Source: Proteiniphilum sp. UBA4977
Lineage (GTDB): Bacteria > Bacteroidota > Bacteroidia > Bacteroidales > Dysgonomonadaceae
Reading direction: 5' to 3'
DNA length: 64,000 nucleotides
NCBI GenBank assembly: GCA_002398565.1
Contig: DGZP01000125.1
Coordinates: forward strand, 1 to 64,000
Shown: in pieces, positions 44,545-54,725 of the stretch
Numbering within the stretch: the first letter of the stretch is position 1
Layout: every line of letters starts with the position of its first letter
Translations under genes and position numbers: made by a program
Notes under the pieces: model-generated
Told to the model about the DNA's origin: nothing
The model's database searches: none
The model's input: the letters and a program-made list of their open reading frames with translations, nothing else

Positions 44545-47500
44545 TCAATACTCGCCCCAGCTCTTTATTTCGATATCCTCCAGTTCCATTTTGCAGAAGG
44601 CGGTAATAAACGCACTTGCCAAACGGGCATTGGTAATAAGCGGGATGTTATAATCGACTGCCCCCCGCCGGATGATGTATCCGTTGGTCAGTTCCCTGCG
44701 TGTCACGTCCTTCGGGATGTTGATGATCAGGTCAAACTGCTTGTCGGCAATCATCTGCCGGATGTTATTCTCCCCATCCTCGTCGGGCCAGTTCACATCG
44801 GCAGCTTTGATGCCATTGTCTGTCAGAAACTTACAGGTTCCGTGACTGGCATAGAGATCATATCCTTTCTCTCCCAGCAACTTGCAGGCTTCCAGCAGGT
44901 CCACCTTCGACTTCATCTCTCCAGAAGAGATGAGGATGCCCTTTTTCGGTATCTTGTATCCCACGGAAAGCATCGACTTAAGAATAGCGTCTGAAAAGTC
45001 TTCTCCAATGCAGCCCACTTCACCGGTAGAGGACATATCCACACCCAGTACCGGATCGGTATTCTGTAGTCGGGAGAAAGAGAACTGCGATGCTTTCACC
45101 CCGATATAGTCGAGGTCGAACACCGAGCTGTCGGGCTTTGTGTAGGGAGCATTCAGCATGATTCGGGTAGCTGTCTCAATAAAATTATGCTTCAGCACTT
45201 TCGAGACAAAGGGAAAGGATCGTGAAGCCCGCAGGTTACATTCAATCACCTTGATGTCGTTATTCTTGGCCAGGTACTGGATGTTGAAGGGGCCGCTGAT
45301 ATTGAGCTCGCGCGCTATCTGCTTCGATATTTTCTTCACACGGCGCATGGTCTCAAAATAGATCTTCTGCGCAGGAAATACCAGCGTGGCATCACCGGAG
45401 TGTACCCCTGCAAATTCCACATGTTCCGAGATGGCATACTCCACTACTTCCCCGTCGCGTGCCACTGCATCAAACTCTATCTCCTTGGCATTTTGCATGA
45501 AAGAAGATACCACCACAGGATACTCCTTGGATACGTTGGCGGCCATCTTCAGGAAAACATGCATCTGCTCCCGGTCGTAACACACATTCATGGCTGCACC
45601 GGAGAGCACATAGGACGGACGGATCAACACCGGAAAGCCTACTTCCTCGACAAAGGAATCGATCTCATCGAAGCTGGTCAGCTCTTTCCAACGGGGCTGA
45701 TCAATATCCAGCTCGTCGAGCATGGCCGAAAACTTGTGTCTGTTTTCGGCACGGTCGATGGAGAGGGGCGAGGTTCCAAGGATGGGGACCTGCTGCCGGT
45801 GCAGTTTCATTGCCAGGTTATTGGGTATCTGACCTCCCACAGAGACAATGACACCCTTCGGCTCTTCAATGTCGATAACATCCATCACCCGTTCGAAGGT
45901 AAGTTCATCGAAATAGAGCCGGTCACACATATCATAATCGGTCGACACCGTCTCAGGGTTGTAGTTGATCATCACCGAGGCATAACCCAATTCCCGCACG
46001 GTCTGCACTGCGTTTACCGAACACCAGTCGAACTCTACCGACGAGCCTATACGGTAAGCACCCGACCCGAGTACCACCACAGCCTCCTTCTCATCCTTGT
46101 GCGGTATGTACGCTTTCTCCGATCCATAGGTGAAATAGAGATAGTTTGTCTTGTCGGGATGATCCGAAGCCACGGTGTTGATGCGGCGGACCACCGGAGT
46201 GATACCCACCTGTTTACGGCGTTCCCGTACCCTGATCAACTCGTTTTCTACGGTTCCAGACGGTTCCTCCACAAAACGGGCGATTTGAAAATCGGAAAAG
46301 CCCAGCCTCTTGGCTTCTTTAAGTACTTCTTCCGGCAGCTCTTCTATTTTATTATACGCCGCAAGTACCTTTGAATAATTGTATATATTTTCCAGTTTTT
46401 CCAGAAACCAAGGGTCAATTTTTGTGAGTTCCTCGATCCGTGCCACGCTATATCCTTTTTCGAAAGCATCGGCAATGGCGAAGATGCGCAGATCTGTCGG
46501 CTTGGCCAATGACTCTTCCACATTCTCGAAGGTAATCTCCCTGTTCCCGACGAAGCCGTGCATCCCCTGCCCGATCATGCGCAGCCCTTTCTGGATTATC
46601 TCTTCGAACGACTGTCCGATGGACATGATCTCACCCACCGACTTCATGGAGGAGCCAATTTCATGACTCACGCCATAAAACTTATTAAGGTCCCACCGCG
46701 GTATCTTCACGATCATGTAGTCCACCGCGGGTGCTTTGTAGGCCGAGTTGGGCGTATCCTTTTCACCAATCTGGTCGAGAGTATAGCCCAGTGCCAGCTT
46801 GGTGGCCACAAAGGCCAGGGGATAACCGGATGCTTTTGAAGCTAATGCCGAAGAGCGGCTCAGGCGGGCATTGATCTCGATGATGCGGTAGTCGTTGGTG
46901 ACCGCATTAAAGGCATACTGAATATTGCATTCGCCCACAATGCCAATATGCCGTACTACTCTTTGGGCGATATCCTCTAAAAGGGCTATCTGTTGCCGGG
47001 TAAGTGTAATAATGGGTGCTACCACAATACTTTCTCCCGTATGGATGCCCAGCGGATCGAAATTTTCCATGGGCACCACTGTGAAACAGTGATCGTTACC
47101 ATCGCGTATCACCTCAAACTCAATTTCTTTCCACCCCTTCAGGCTCTCCTCCACCAGTATCTGGCTCGAAAAGGAAAGGGCACTTTTGCAGAGATCTATA
47201 AACTCAGTTTCATTTTCACAAATACCTGAACCTTGCCCCCCAAGTGCATAGGCGGAACGAACCATAATTGGAAAACCTATCTCGCGGGCGGCAGTCAATG
47301 CATCTTCCAGCGATTCTACAGCGTGAGAGAGTGGTGTTCTGGCATCAATCTCATTCAGTTTTTTCACGAACAGATCCCGGTCTTCAGTGATCATGATGGC
47401 CTCCACCGAAGTACCCAGTACTCTAACACCATACTTCTCCAGCGTACCACTTTGGTAGAGTTCGGTACCACAGTTAAGTGCAGTCTGCCCGCCGAAAGCG

Positions 47501-47757
47501 AGCAGGATACCGTCGGGCTTTTCTTTCTGAATCACCTTCTCCACAAAGTAGGGTGTGATGGGCAGAAAATAAACCTTGTCGGCCACTCCCTCCGATGTTT
47601 GAATAGTAGCAATATTCGGATTGATGAGTACCGTTTCTATTCCCTCTTCCCGCATTGCTTTCAATGCTTGAGAACCGGAATAATCAAACTCTCCCGCCTG
47701 TCCGATCTTCAGGGCACCGGAACCCAGTAAAATAACTTTTTTGATTGATTGATCCAT
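44545..47757 (-). CDS. carB: Carbamoyl-phosphate synthase large subunit (copy 1)
   Basis: CarB makes carbamoyl phosphate from bicarbonate, 2 ATP and ammonia for arginine and pyrimidine synthesis. This 1070-residue copy has both ATP-grasp halves intact (GWKEIEFEV, ENFDPLGIHTGESIVVAP, EINARLSRSSALASKASGYP; then RPSYVLSGAAMNV, EHVEFAGVHSGDATLVFPAQ, ECNLRASRSFPFVSK) and a C-terminal MGS-like allosteric domain. The start LGSGALKIGQAGEFDYSGSQ is more like eukaryotic CAD than E. coli CarB. It lies 119 nt downstream of the second copy. Confidence 0.95.
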   Translation of the reverse strand: MDQSIKKVILLGSGALKIGQAGEFDYSGSQALKAMREEGIETVLINPNIATIQTSEGVADKVYFLPITPYFVEKVIQKEKPDGILLAFGGQTALNCGTELYQSGTLEKYGVRVLGTSVEAIMITEDRDLFVKKLNEIDARTPLSHAVESLEDALTAAREIGFPIMVRSAYALGGQGSGICENETEFIDLCKSALSFSSQILVEESLKGWKEIEFEVIRDGNDHCFTVVPMENFDPLGIHTGESIVVAPIITLTRQQIALLEDIAQRVVRHIGIVGECNIQYAFNAVTNDYRIIEINARLSRSSALASKASGYPLAFVATKLALGYTLDQIGEKDTPNSAYKAPAVDYMIVKIPRWDLNKFYGVSHEIGSSMKSVGEIMSIGQSFEEIIQKGLRMIGQGMHGFVGNREITFENVEESLAKPTDLRIFAIADAFEKGYSVARIEELTKIDPWFLEKLENIYNYSKVLAAYNKIEELPEEVLKEAKRLGFSDFQIARFVEEPSGTVENELIRVRERRKQVGITPVVRRINTVASDHPDKTNYLYFTYGSEKAYIPHKDEKEAVVVLGSGAYRIGSSVEFDWCSVNAVQTVRELGYASVMINYNPETVSTDYDMCDRLYFDELTFERVMDVIDIEEPKGVIVSVGGQIPNNLAMKLHRQQVPILGTSPLSIDRAENRHKFSAMLDELDIDQPRWKELTSFDEIDSFVEEVGFPVLIRPSYVLSGAAMNVCYDREQMHVFLKMAANVSKEYPVVVSSFMQNAKEIEFDAVARDGEVVEYAISEHVEFAGVHSGDATLVFPAQKIYFETMRRVKKISKQIARELNISGPFNIQYLAKNNDIKVIECNLRASRSFPFVSKVLKHNFIETATRIMLNAPYTKPDSSVFDLDYIGVKASQFSFSRLQNTDPVLGVDMSSTGEVGCIGEDFSDAILKSMLSVGYKIPKKGILISSGEMKSKVDLLEACKLLGEKGYDLYASHGTCKFLTDNGIKAADVNWPDEDGENNIRQMIADKQFDLIINIPKDVTRRELTNGYIIRRGAVDYNIPLITNARLASAFITAFCKMELEDIEIKSWGEY

Positions 47758-47766
47758 TATTTATTT

Positions 47767-47795
47767 GTTGATGTGATAATATTCGTTGATGTGAT
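47767..47795. repeat. Direct repeat GTTGATGTGAT x2 between the carB genes
   Basis: GTTGATGTGAT occurs at 47767-47777 and 47785-47795, an 18-nt period, just upstream of the copy-1 start on the minus strand. It may be a regulator site for copy 1, or chance. Confidence 0.4.
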
Positions 47796-47876
47796 GATTA
47801 TTTCTTATCCGCTATCTTCCTGACTGACCACTGATCATTGAAAGCTGAAATCTGACCGCAATCTTCCGACCACTCA

Positions 47877-50800
47877 TTAATTATATTCCCCCCAATGTTT
47901 AATTTCTATCTCATCGCGTGTGATCCTACAGAAAGCTTTAATGAAAGCACTTGCCAGCCGGGCGTTGGTAATAAGTGGAATATTGTAATCGATGGCCCCA
48001 CGGCGAATGCGGTAGCCGTTTGTCAGCTCCCGTTCCGTAAGGTTTTTGGGAATATTGATAATCAGATCGAACTTTCTTTCGGCGATCATATCGTTTACTT
48101 TTAGTGTTACATTTTCATCGTCCGGCCAAGCCACGAGGGTGCTGTCCACTCCATTTTCCTTCAAAAACTTTTGCGTCCCGCCGGTAGCATACAATACATA
48201 TCCGTTTTTATACAAAAGTCGGCACGCATCGAGCAGAGCCACCTTCGATTTCGTTCCACCGGAAGAGATCATGATGTTTTTTTCCGGAACACGATACCCC
48301 ACCGCGAGCATCGATGTAAGCAGGGCATCATCGAAATGATTGCCAATTGCCCCCACTTCGCCGGTCGATGCCATATCCACACCCAGCACCGGATCAGCCT
48401 TCTGCAGACGCGTGAAAGAGAACTGCGGCGCCTTGATACCCACATAGTCGAGTTCGAATGCCGACTTCCCGGGTTTCTCCGCTGAAATATCAAGCATCAC
48501 TTTCGTTGCGAGTTCTATAAAATTAATTTTCAACACCTTGGAGACAAACGGAAACGACCGTGACGCCCTCAGGTTGCATTCTATCACCTTGATATCGTTA
48601 TCTTTTGCCAGAAACTGAATATTGAAGGGACCTGTGATGTGCAATGCCCTGGCAATCTGTCGCGTAATCTGTTTTATTCTTCGGGCAGTCTGCACGTAAA
48701 TTTTCTGTGCCGGAAACAGGATGGTGGCATCACCCGAATGGACCCCTGCAAACTCCACATGTTCCGAGATGGCATAGACTACCAGCTCTCCGTTTTGTGC
48801 GACGGCATCCATCTCAATCTCCTTTGATTCTTCAATAAATTCTGATACTACCACCGGGTATTTGCTCGACACCTCGGTAGCGAGTGTGAGAAAACGCTCC
48901 AGCTCGCTTCTATTGGAACATACATTCATTGCGGCACCCGACAAGACGTAGGAGGGCCTGACCAACAGAGGAAAGCCCACTTCGTCCACAAATCGGTGGA
49001 TGTCGCCGAGTGTGGTCAACTCCTTCCAGCGTGGCTGATCGATTCCCAGCCTGTCAAGCATGGAGGAAAACTTATGCCGGTCCTCCGCGTTGTCAATGCT
49101 TCCGGCCGATGTCCCCAGAATATTCACCCCGGAGTTATCCAACCTCACAGCCAGGTTGTTGGGTATCTGTCCCCCCACCGAGACAATGACGCCATGCGGG
49201 TTCTCCAGTTCAAAGATATCCATCACCCGCTCATAGGTGAGTTCATCAAAATAAAGACGGTCGCACATATCATAGTCCGTCGACACCGTCTCCGGGTTGT
49301 AATTGATCATCACAGATCTATAGCCTTCCTTGCGGACCGTATTGAGGGCATTCACTGAACACCAGTCGAACTCCACCGATGATCCAATGCGATAGGCACC
49401 TGATCCCAGCACGATCACCGAACGATGGTCACCCAGATAGTGTACATCGTTTTCCGATCCGTTGTATGTGAGATAGAGGTAGTTTGTCTGCGCCGGATAT
49501 TCAGCAGCCAGCGTGTCGATCTGTTTCACTACCGGCAGGAAACCCTTGTTCTTTCTGTATTTACGGATGAGTGCTGCTGCTACATCATCGGCCTGCTCTT
49601 TCCATATTGCCCTGGCAATCTGAAAGTCCGAAAAGCCCTGTTGCTTGGCACTTTTTAGTATCCCGTCAAAATCGTCGTTTTTTTCATTTTCCAAATCCAC
49701 CGCAGCGGGTGTCCATCTTTCCAGCGATTCGGCAGTCAGCACGATGTGGTGTAGTTTATGAAGAAACCAGCGGTCTATTTTTGTCAGCTCGTGAATCTGA
49801 TCGACCGTATATCCTTTTCGAAAAGCCTTGCTGATCACAAAGATGCGCTGATCTGTCGGCTCCCGCAATGCCTTTTCAATGTCTTCGATGATGAGCTCCT
49901 TGTTCTCTACGAAGCCATGCATGCCTAGTCCTATCATGCGAAGTCCTTTCTGTATGGCCTCTTCGAAGGTGCGTCCGATGGCCATTATTTCGCCGACCGA
50001 CTTCATGCTGGAGCCTATTTCTTTGGAGACACCGCTGAACTTACCCAGATCCCAGCGTGGAATTTTTACCACGATATAGTCCAGTGCCGGCTCAAAAAAA
50101 GCACTGGTCGATTTCGTGACCGTGTTTTTCAGGTCGAAGAGTCCATATCCCAATCCCAGTTTCGCAGCAACAAATGCCAGGGGATAACCGGTAGCTTTCG
50201 ACGCCAGTGCCGAAGAGCGACTCAGGCGGGCATTCACCTCAATTACGCGATAATCTTCCGACTCCGGGTCGAATGCATATTGTACATTGCACTCACCCAC
50301 GATGCCGATGTGGCGGACAATCTGAATAGCTAACTCCCTCAGTTTGTGATATTCTGAGTTGGTTAGCGTTTGCGAGGGGGCAACCACAATGCTCTCACCG
50401 GTGTGGATGCCCAGCGGATCGAAGTTTTCCATATTACAGACCGTGATACAGTTGTCGTACCGGTCGCGTACCACCTCATATTCAATCTCCTTCCACCCTT
50501 TCAGCGACTTTTCTATCAACAGCTGGCCGGAATAGTTGAATGCCTTCCCGGCAAGTACTGCCAGTTCCGCCTCATCGTTACAGAAACCTGATCCGAGCCC
50601 TCCCAATGCATAGGCAGCCCGTACAATGATGGGGTAACCCAACCGGTCGGCAGCCTGCAACGCATCGTCCATAGTGGAGACAGCGAAACTTTGGATGGTC
50701 TTCATACCAATCTGATCGAGCTTCTTCACGAACAGATCCCTGTCTTCAGTATCCATGATCGCCTGTACGGGCGTGCCCAATACCTGCAGGTTGTACCTTT

Positions 50801-51161
50801 CAAACACACCCGATTGATAAAGAGCTACTCCGCAATTGAGTGCCGTTTGTCCTCCAAAGGCAAGCATGATGCCATCGGGGCGTTCGCGTGCTATCACTTT
50901 CTCCACAAAGTAGGGCGTAACAGGCAAAAAGTATATTTTATCGGCCACATCCTCCGAGGTCTGTACCGTAGCTATATTCGGGTTGATCAGAATGGTCTCC
51001 GCCCCCTCTTCGCGAAGCGCTTTCAATGCCTGTGAACCGGAGTAGTCGAATTCACCCGCTTCTCCTATCTTGAGTGCACCCGATCCCAATACAAGAACTT
51101 TATGGATCTCCCTCGCGCTGTGGATATTTTCTTTTTTTGGTGCCAGTATCTGATCTGTCAT
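47877..51161 (-). CDS. carB: Carbamoyl-phosphate synthase large subunit (copy 2)
   Basis: This 1094-residue paralogue also has two complete ATP-grasp halves and the allosteric domain. Its motifs, e.g. LGSGALKIGEAGEFDYSGSQ, FLPVTPYFVEKVI, CNMENFDPLGIHTGESIV, PALDYIVVKIPRWDLGKF and RFLHKL-type joint region, read strikingly like human CAD as I remember it. It starts 4 nt after the carA stop, so it is the copy translationally linked with the glutaminase subunit. It carries a roughly 20-residue longer N-terminus than copy 1. Confidence 0.95.
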   Translation of the reverse strand: MTDQILAPKKENIHSAREIHKVLVLGSGALKIGEAGEFDYSGSQALKALREEGAETILINPNIATVQTSEDVADKIYFLPVTPYFVEKVIARERPDGIMLAFGGQTALNCGVALYQSGVFERYNLQVLGTPVQAIMDTEDRDLFVKKLDQIGMKTIQSFAVSTMDDALQAADRLGYPIIVRAAYALGGLGSGFCNDEAELAVLAGKAFNYSGQLLIEKSLKGWKEIEYEVVRDRYDNCITVCNMENFDPLGIHTGESIVVAPSQTLTNSEYHKLRELAIQIVRHIGIVGECNVQYAFDPESEDYRVIEVNARLSRSSALASKATGYPLAFVAAKLGLGYGLFDLKNTVTKSTSAFFEPALDYIVVKIPRWDLGKFSGVSKEIGSSMKSVGEIMAIGRTFEEAIQKGLRMIGLGMHGFVENKELIIEDIEKALREPTDQRIFVISKAFRKGYTVDQIHELTKIDRWFLHKLHHIVLTAESLERWTPAAVDLENEKNDDFDGILKSAKQQGFSDFQIARAIWKEQADDVAAALIRKYRKNKGFLPVVKQIDTLAAEYPAQTNYLYLTYNGSENDVHYLGDHRSVIVLGSGAYRIGSSVEFDWCSVNALNTVRKEGYRSVMINYNPETVSTDYDMCDRLYFDELTYERVMDIFELENPHGVIVSVGGQIPNNLAVRLDNSGVNILGTSAGSIDNAEDRHKFSSMLDRLGIDQPRWKELTTLGDIHRFVDEVGFPLLVRPSYVLSGAAMNVCSNRSELERFLTLATEVSSKYPVVVSEFIEESKEIEMDAVAQNGELVVYAISEHVEFAGVHSGDATILFPAQKIYVQTARRIKQITRQIARALHITGPFNIQFLAKDNDIKVIECNLRASRSFPFVSKVLKINFIELATKVMLDISAEKPGKSAFELDYVGIKAPQFSFTRLQKADPVLGVDMASTGEVGAIGNHFDDALLTSMLAVGYRVPEKNIMISSGGTKSKVALLDACRLLYKNGYVLYATGGTQKFLKENGVDSTLVAWPDDENVTLKVNDMIAERKFDLIINIPKNLTERELTNGYRIRRGAIDYNIPLITNARLASAFIKAFCRITRDEIEIKHWGEYN

Positions 51162-51165
51162 ATTA

Positions 51166-52269
51166 TTACTCAGTTAAGATTCCTGAATCCTGTCTTGCTG
51201 TCACCAGCTTCACAAACTCCTCGAAGAAGAACCGCGTGTCGGTGGGTCCACCGGTCGCCTCGGGGTGAAACTGCACCGAAAAGAAAGGTTTCGTTTTGTG
51301 TCTGATACCCTCGTTCGTGCCATCGTTCATATTGATAAACCAGGGTTCCCATTCATCACCCAGAAGCGATTCATTCACGGCGTAGCCATGATTTTGTGAA
51401 GTAATGAAACAGGCATTGTCGCCCACCCTGCGCACGGGCTGATTGTGGCTGCGATGACCATATTTCAGCTTGTAGGTGTTGGCTCCGGCAGCCTTGGCCA
51501 GAAGTTGGTTTCCCATGCAAATACCAAAAACCGGTTTATCCTGTTGCATCGCCTTGCGGATATGCTCCACAGTGATTGCGCAGTAATCGGGGTTGCCCGG
51601 TCCGTTGGAGATAAAGAGTCCGTCGTAATCCATTCCGGTGAAATCATAATCCCAAGGTACCCTGATCAGATGTATCCGCTGTTTAATCAGTTCACGCACG
51701 ATTTGCAATTTTGCTCCGCAATCGATCATCACCACCTTCTTCTCCCCGTAGCGGTATTCCACAGGTTCTTTACAACTCACTTTCGTCACCAGGTTTTCAC
51801 TTTCCGGGTCATAAAAATCAATTTCATCCTCTTCTTCAAACACAATCTTACCCAACATCGATCCTTTTTCCCGCAACACCTTTGTGAGCAGGCGGGTATC
51901 GATGCCGGAAACGCCGGGAACGTTGTGTTGCCTCAACCAGTCGCCCAGGCTTTGTTGTGCATTCCAGTGCGAATAATCATCGCAATAATCCTGCACGATT
52001 AACCCCGAGATATGAATTCGTCCGGACTCAAAAAAATCGGAAATTCCGTCTGTTTCGCTTTCTGCGGGAACTCCGTAATTTCCGATGATGGGATATGTGA
52101 GTGTTAGAATCTGTCCTTCGTAGGAGGGGTCTGTCAGACTTTCGGGATAACCGACCATTGCTGTGCTAAAAACTACCTCCCCCGATGCTGCCTTTTCGGC
52201 TCCAAACGACTGTCCGTGAAAAACCGTCCCGTTTTCAAGGATCAACCGCACCGGTTTGTATCTGTGCAT
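51166..52269 (-). CDS. carA: Carbamoyl-phosphate synthase small (glutaminase) subunit
   Basis: CarA hydrolyses glutamine and channels ammonia to CarB. The 367-residue protein has the N-terminal CPSase small domain (SGEVVFSTAMVGYPESLTD) and a class I glutamine amidotransferase domain with catalytic Cys in FGICMGNQLLAKAAG and His/Glu in VQFHPEATGGPTDT. The nucleophile motif reads GICMGNQ instead of the E. coli GICLGHQ, a His-to-Asn change. It is the first gene of carA-carB-carB; a -7 box lies 48 nt upstream. Confidence 0.95.
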   Translation of the reverse strand: MHRYKPVRLILENGTVFHGQSFGAEKAASGEVVFSTAMVGYPESLTDPSYEGQILTLTYPIIGNYGVPAESETDGISDFFESGRIHISGLIVQDYCDDYSHWNAQQSLGDWLRQHNVPGVSGIDTRLLTKVLREKGSMLGKIVFEEEDEIDFYDPESENLVTKVSCKEPVEYRYGEKKVVMIDCGAKLQIVRELIKQRIHLIRVPWDYDFTGMDYDGLFISNGPGNPDYCAITVEHIRKAMQQDKPVFGICMGNQLLAKAAGANTYKLKYGHRSHNQPVRRVGDNACFITSQNHGYAVNESLLGDEWEPWFINMNDGTNEGIRHKTKPFFSVQFHPEATGGPTDTRFFFEEFVKLVTARQDSGILTE

Positions 52270-52316
52270 AGGGCCATTGTTGTATTGATGAATTGATATC
52301 GTATGATATTAGGACA

Positions 52317-52324
52317 CAAAGATA
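52317..52324 (-). promoter_or_regulatory. -7 element TATCTTTG upstream of carA
   Basis: An exact TAnnTTTG on the minus strand, 48 nt before the carA ATG. No -33 TTTG at the standard distance. Confidence 0.5.
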
Positions 52325-52496
52325 GAAAAAAATATGAAAACCGACACGCTCATCACACAAAAATCAGTGATATAATGATAAAAGGATTATTATCAATTAT
52401 TTTTATATTTTTAACGAAACTAAATTGGTTTAATCTGTTTAAAAAGAGTATACTAAATATCTATGCGCTACGAAATATAAAATTCTATCACTATAT

Positions 52497-54725
52497 ATGA
52501 GTAAAATTGCTATTATCGGAAATTATCCTCCCCGTCAATGCGGTATTGCCACGTTCACTAAGGATCTGAATGACGGTTTTAAAGAAATTGGCGTGTCAAC
52601 CGCCGTGGTGGCTATGAATGACGGCCTGAACCGGTACGATTATTCTGACGACGTAGTTTTTGAAATTGAACAAAATGTGTTGTCCTCCTACATCCATGCA
52701 GCTCAATTTCTAAATACCAATGCGTTTGATGCAGTGATTTTGCAGCATGAGTTTGGCATTTTCGGGGGTGATGACGGCATACACATCATTCAACTCTTAA
52801 TGCGTTTGCGCATACCCGTTCTTACCACATTCCACACTGTAATTGACAATCCGACCAAAAACCAGCATAAGGTGGTGACCGAAATTGCACGTTTCTCCCG
52901 CAAGCTTGTCTCCATTTCCAAAAAGGGTATTGAACTGCTCTGCGATGTGTATGGCTTGCCAAACGACAAATGCATCCACATTCATCATGGTGTTCATCAG
53001 ATTGCACCCATAAACATCTCGGGACTCAGAAAAAAACTGGGTGTGGAAAACAAAAAGGTTTTGCTCACTTTTGGCCTTCTCTCCCGGAACAAATCCATCG
53101 AAGTAGTTATCAATGCGTTGCCTGAAGTAGTAAAAAAGCATCCCGACACGGTGTATATTGTGTTGGGGGCAACACATCCTCACGTAATGAAACAGGAGGG
53201 TGAAGATTACCGGCTCAACCTCATCAGGCTGGTAAGTAAGCTGAAGCTGGAAAAAAATGTCATTTTCATCAATCGTTTTGTCTCCAATGAGGAACTTTTC
53301 AGTTTTCTGGCACTGTGCGACATTTATGTGATTCCTTATCTGGGAGAAAAACAGATATCCTCCGGAACACTGATCTATACCATGGGTGCAACAAAACCAA
53401 TTATCTCCACTCCTTTCTGGTATGCACAGGAAATGCTTGCCGATGATCGCGGTTTGTTATTCGATTTCATGAACTCATCACAACTGAGCGATCTGATCAA
53501 TAATTTACTTGATGATGAGGAGAAATGTCGCACCATCTCCCAAAATGCTTTTGAACTGGCCAGGACATGTTACTGGCCACTCATCAGCAGGCAATATTAT
53601 GAGCGGGTCGATTCCCTTATCGAAGAAGAGGGGGCAGAGAGTCTAACCAGTGTGGCAGAGGTGATCGAGCCCAATTTCATACTCCCTCCTCTCAGGCTGG
53701 ACCACCTCAGGGGACTGACCGATTATACCGGTATCCTGCAACATGCCAAATACAATGTTCCTGACCGTAACCATGGTTACTGTACCGACGACAATACCCG
53801 TGCGCTGTTACTTTCTGTGATACTGGAAAATGAGGTGCAGGATATGGACGAGGTGAACCGGCTCTCCGGTATCTATCTCTCCTTTATTGATCATGCATAT
53901 AATCCTGCAAACGGAAAATTCAGAAACTTCATGAACTATCAAAGAGAATGGCTCGATGAGGAGGGATCGGAAGATACAACAGGCAGAGCAGCCTGGGCTT
54001 TGGGATATACAGTCTCCAACAGCCACGTAGCCAATTTTCAGCATCACGCCAATCACCTGTTTGAGAAGATGCTTCCCTCGCTGGACAATCTCACTCATCC
54101 CCGTGCACTGGCCTATGCTGTTATAGGATTGGTTTATTATGCCAAAACACACGGGACATCGGAGGTAGTTGAAAAGGTGAAGTATTGTGCCGGAAAACTC
54201 CATGCTCGTTTTGAACATATCGCCGGTGAGTGGCAATGGTTTGATGAAAAAGTAAGTTATGCCAACAGTCGCATTCCCCAGGCAATGATCCAGGCAGGCA
54301 TGTTTTTAAACAACGATACCTGGACTCAGCGGGGATTGAAGATTTTGAACTGGCTTATTACCCATCAGTTCCATCATGGAATCTTCTCCCCTGTGGGAAA
54401 CATGGGGTGGTTCACCCCGCAAGGAAAGACACAGTTCGATCAACAGCCATTGGAGGCCAACGGAATGATTGATGCCTGCCTGCAAGCCGAAAAATTTATA
54501 AAAAATGGTTCATATGCCGATTATGCGTTGAAAGCCTTCTATTGGTTTACGGGCGATAACGACTGTGCGCGTCCCCTGTACGACTTCTCCACGGGCGGCT
54601 GCCGTGACGGTCTTCACAAAGATGGGGTAAACCTGAACCAGGGCGCGGAATCAACAATCTCGTGGCTCCTCTCTTTTTTAAGCGTTTCATTTTATTTACG
54701 AAATAAAAACAATACACCCTCATGA
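52497..54725 (+). CDS. GT4 glycosyltransferase fused to an alpha/alpha-toroid domain
   Basis: This 742-residue protein has a GT-B glycosyltransferase half (about residues 1-385: GNYPPRQCGIATFTKDLNDG, LLTFGLLSRNKSIEVVINAL, SSGTLIYTMGATKPIISTPF) and a C-terminal helical toroid (about 395-735: DRNHGYCTDDNTRALLLS, ANSRIPQAMIQAGM, WFTPQGKTQFDQQPLEANGM) that looks like a glycoside-hydrolase-type (alpha/alpha)6 barrel. The product may be a mannose-containing glycan, judged by the GH130 partner. The stop overlaps the next start by 4 nt (ATGA). Confidence 0.88.
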   Translation: MSKIAIIGNYPPRQCGIATFTKDLNDGFKEIGVSTAVVAMNDGLNRYDYSDDVVFEIEQNVLSSYIHAAQFLNTNAFDAVILQHEFGIFGGDDGIHIIQLLMRLRIPVLTTFHTVIDNPTKNQHKVVTEIARFSRKLVSISKKGIELLCDVYGLPNDKCIHIHHGVHQIAPINISGLRKKLGVENKKVLLTFGLLSRNKSIEVVINALPEVVKKHPDTVYIVLGATHPHVMKQEGEDYRLNLIRLVSKLKLEKNVIFINRFVSNEELFSFLALCDIYVIPYLGEKQISSGTLIYTMGATKPIISTPFWYAQEMLADDRGLLFDFMNSSQLSDLINNLLDDEEKCRTISQNAFELARTCYWPLISRQYYERVDSLIEEEGAESLTSVAEVIEPNFILPPLRLDHLRGLTDYTGILQHAKYNVPDRNHGYCTDDNTRALLLSVILENEVQDMDEVNRLSGIYLSFIDHAYNPANGKFRNFMNYQREWLDEEGSEDTTGRAAWALGYTVSNSHVANFQHHANHLFEKMLPSLDNLTHPRALAYAVIGLVYYAKTHGTSEVVEKVKYCAGKLHARFEHIAGEWQWFDEKVSYANSRIPQAMIQAGMFLNNDTWTQRGLKILNWLITHQFHHGIFSPVGNMGWFTPQGKTQFDQQPLEANGMIDACLQAEKFIKNGSYADYALKAFYWFTGDNDCARPLYDFSTGGCRDGLHKDGVNLNQGAESTISWLLSFLSVSFYLRNKNNTPS

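Noticed and set aside
45400..46374. 324-codon plus-strand frame inside the copy-1 carB region
   Set aside because: It lies wholly antisense to carB, its translation has no recognisable motif or start context, and carB is unambiguous.
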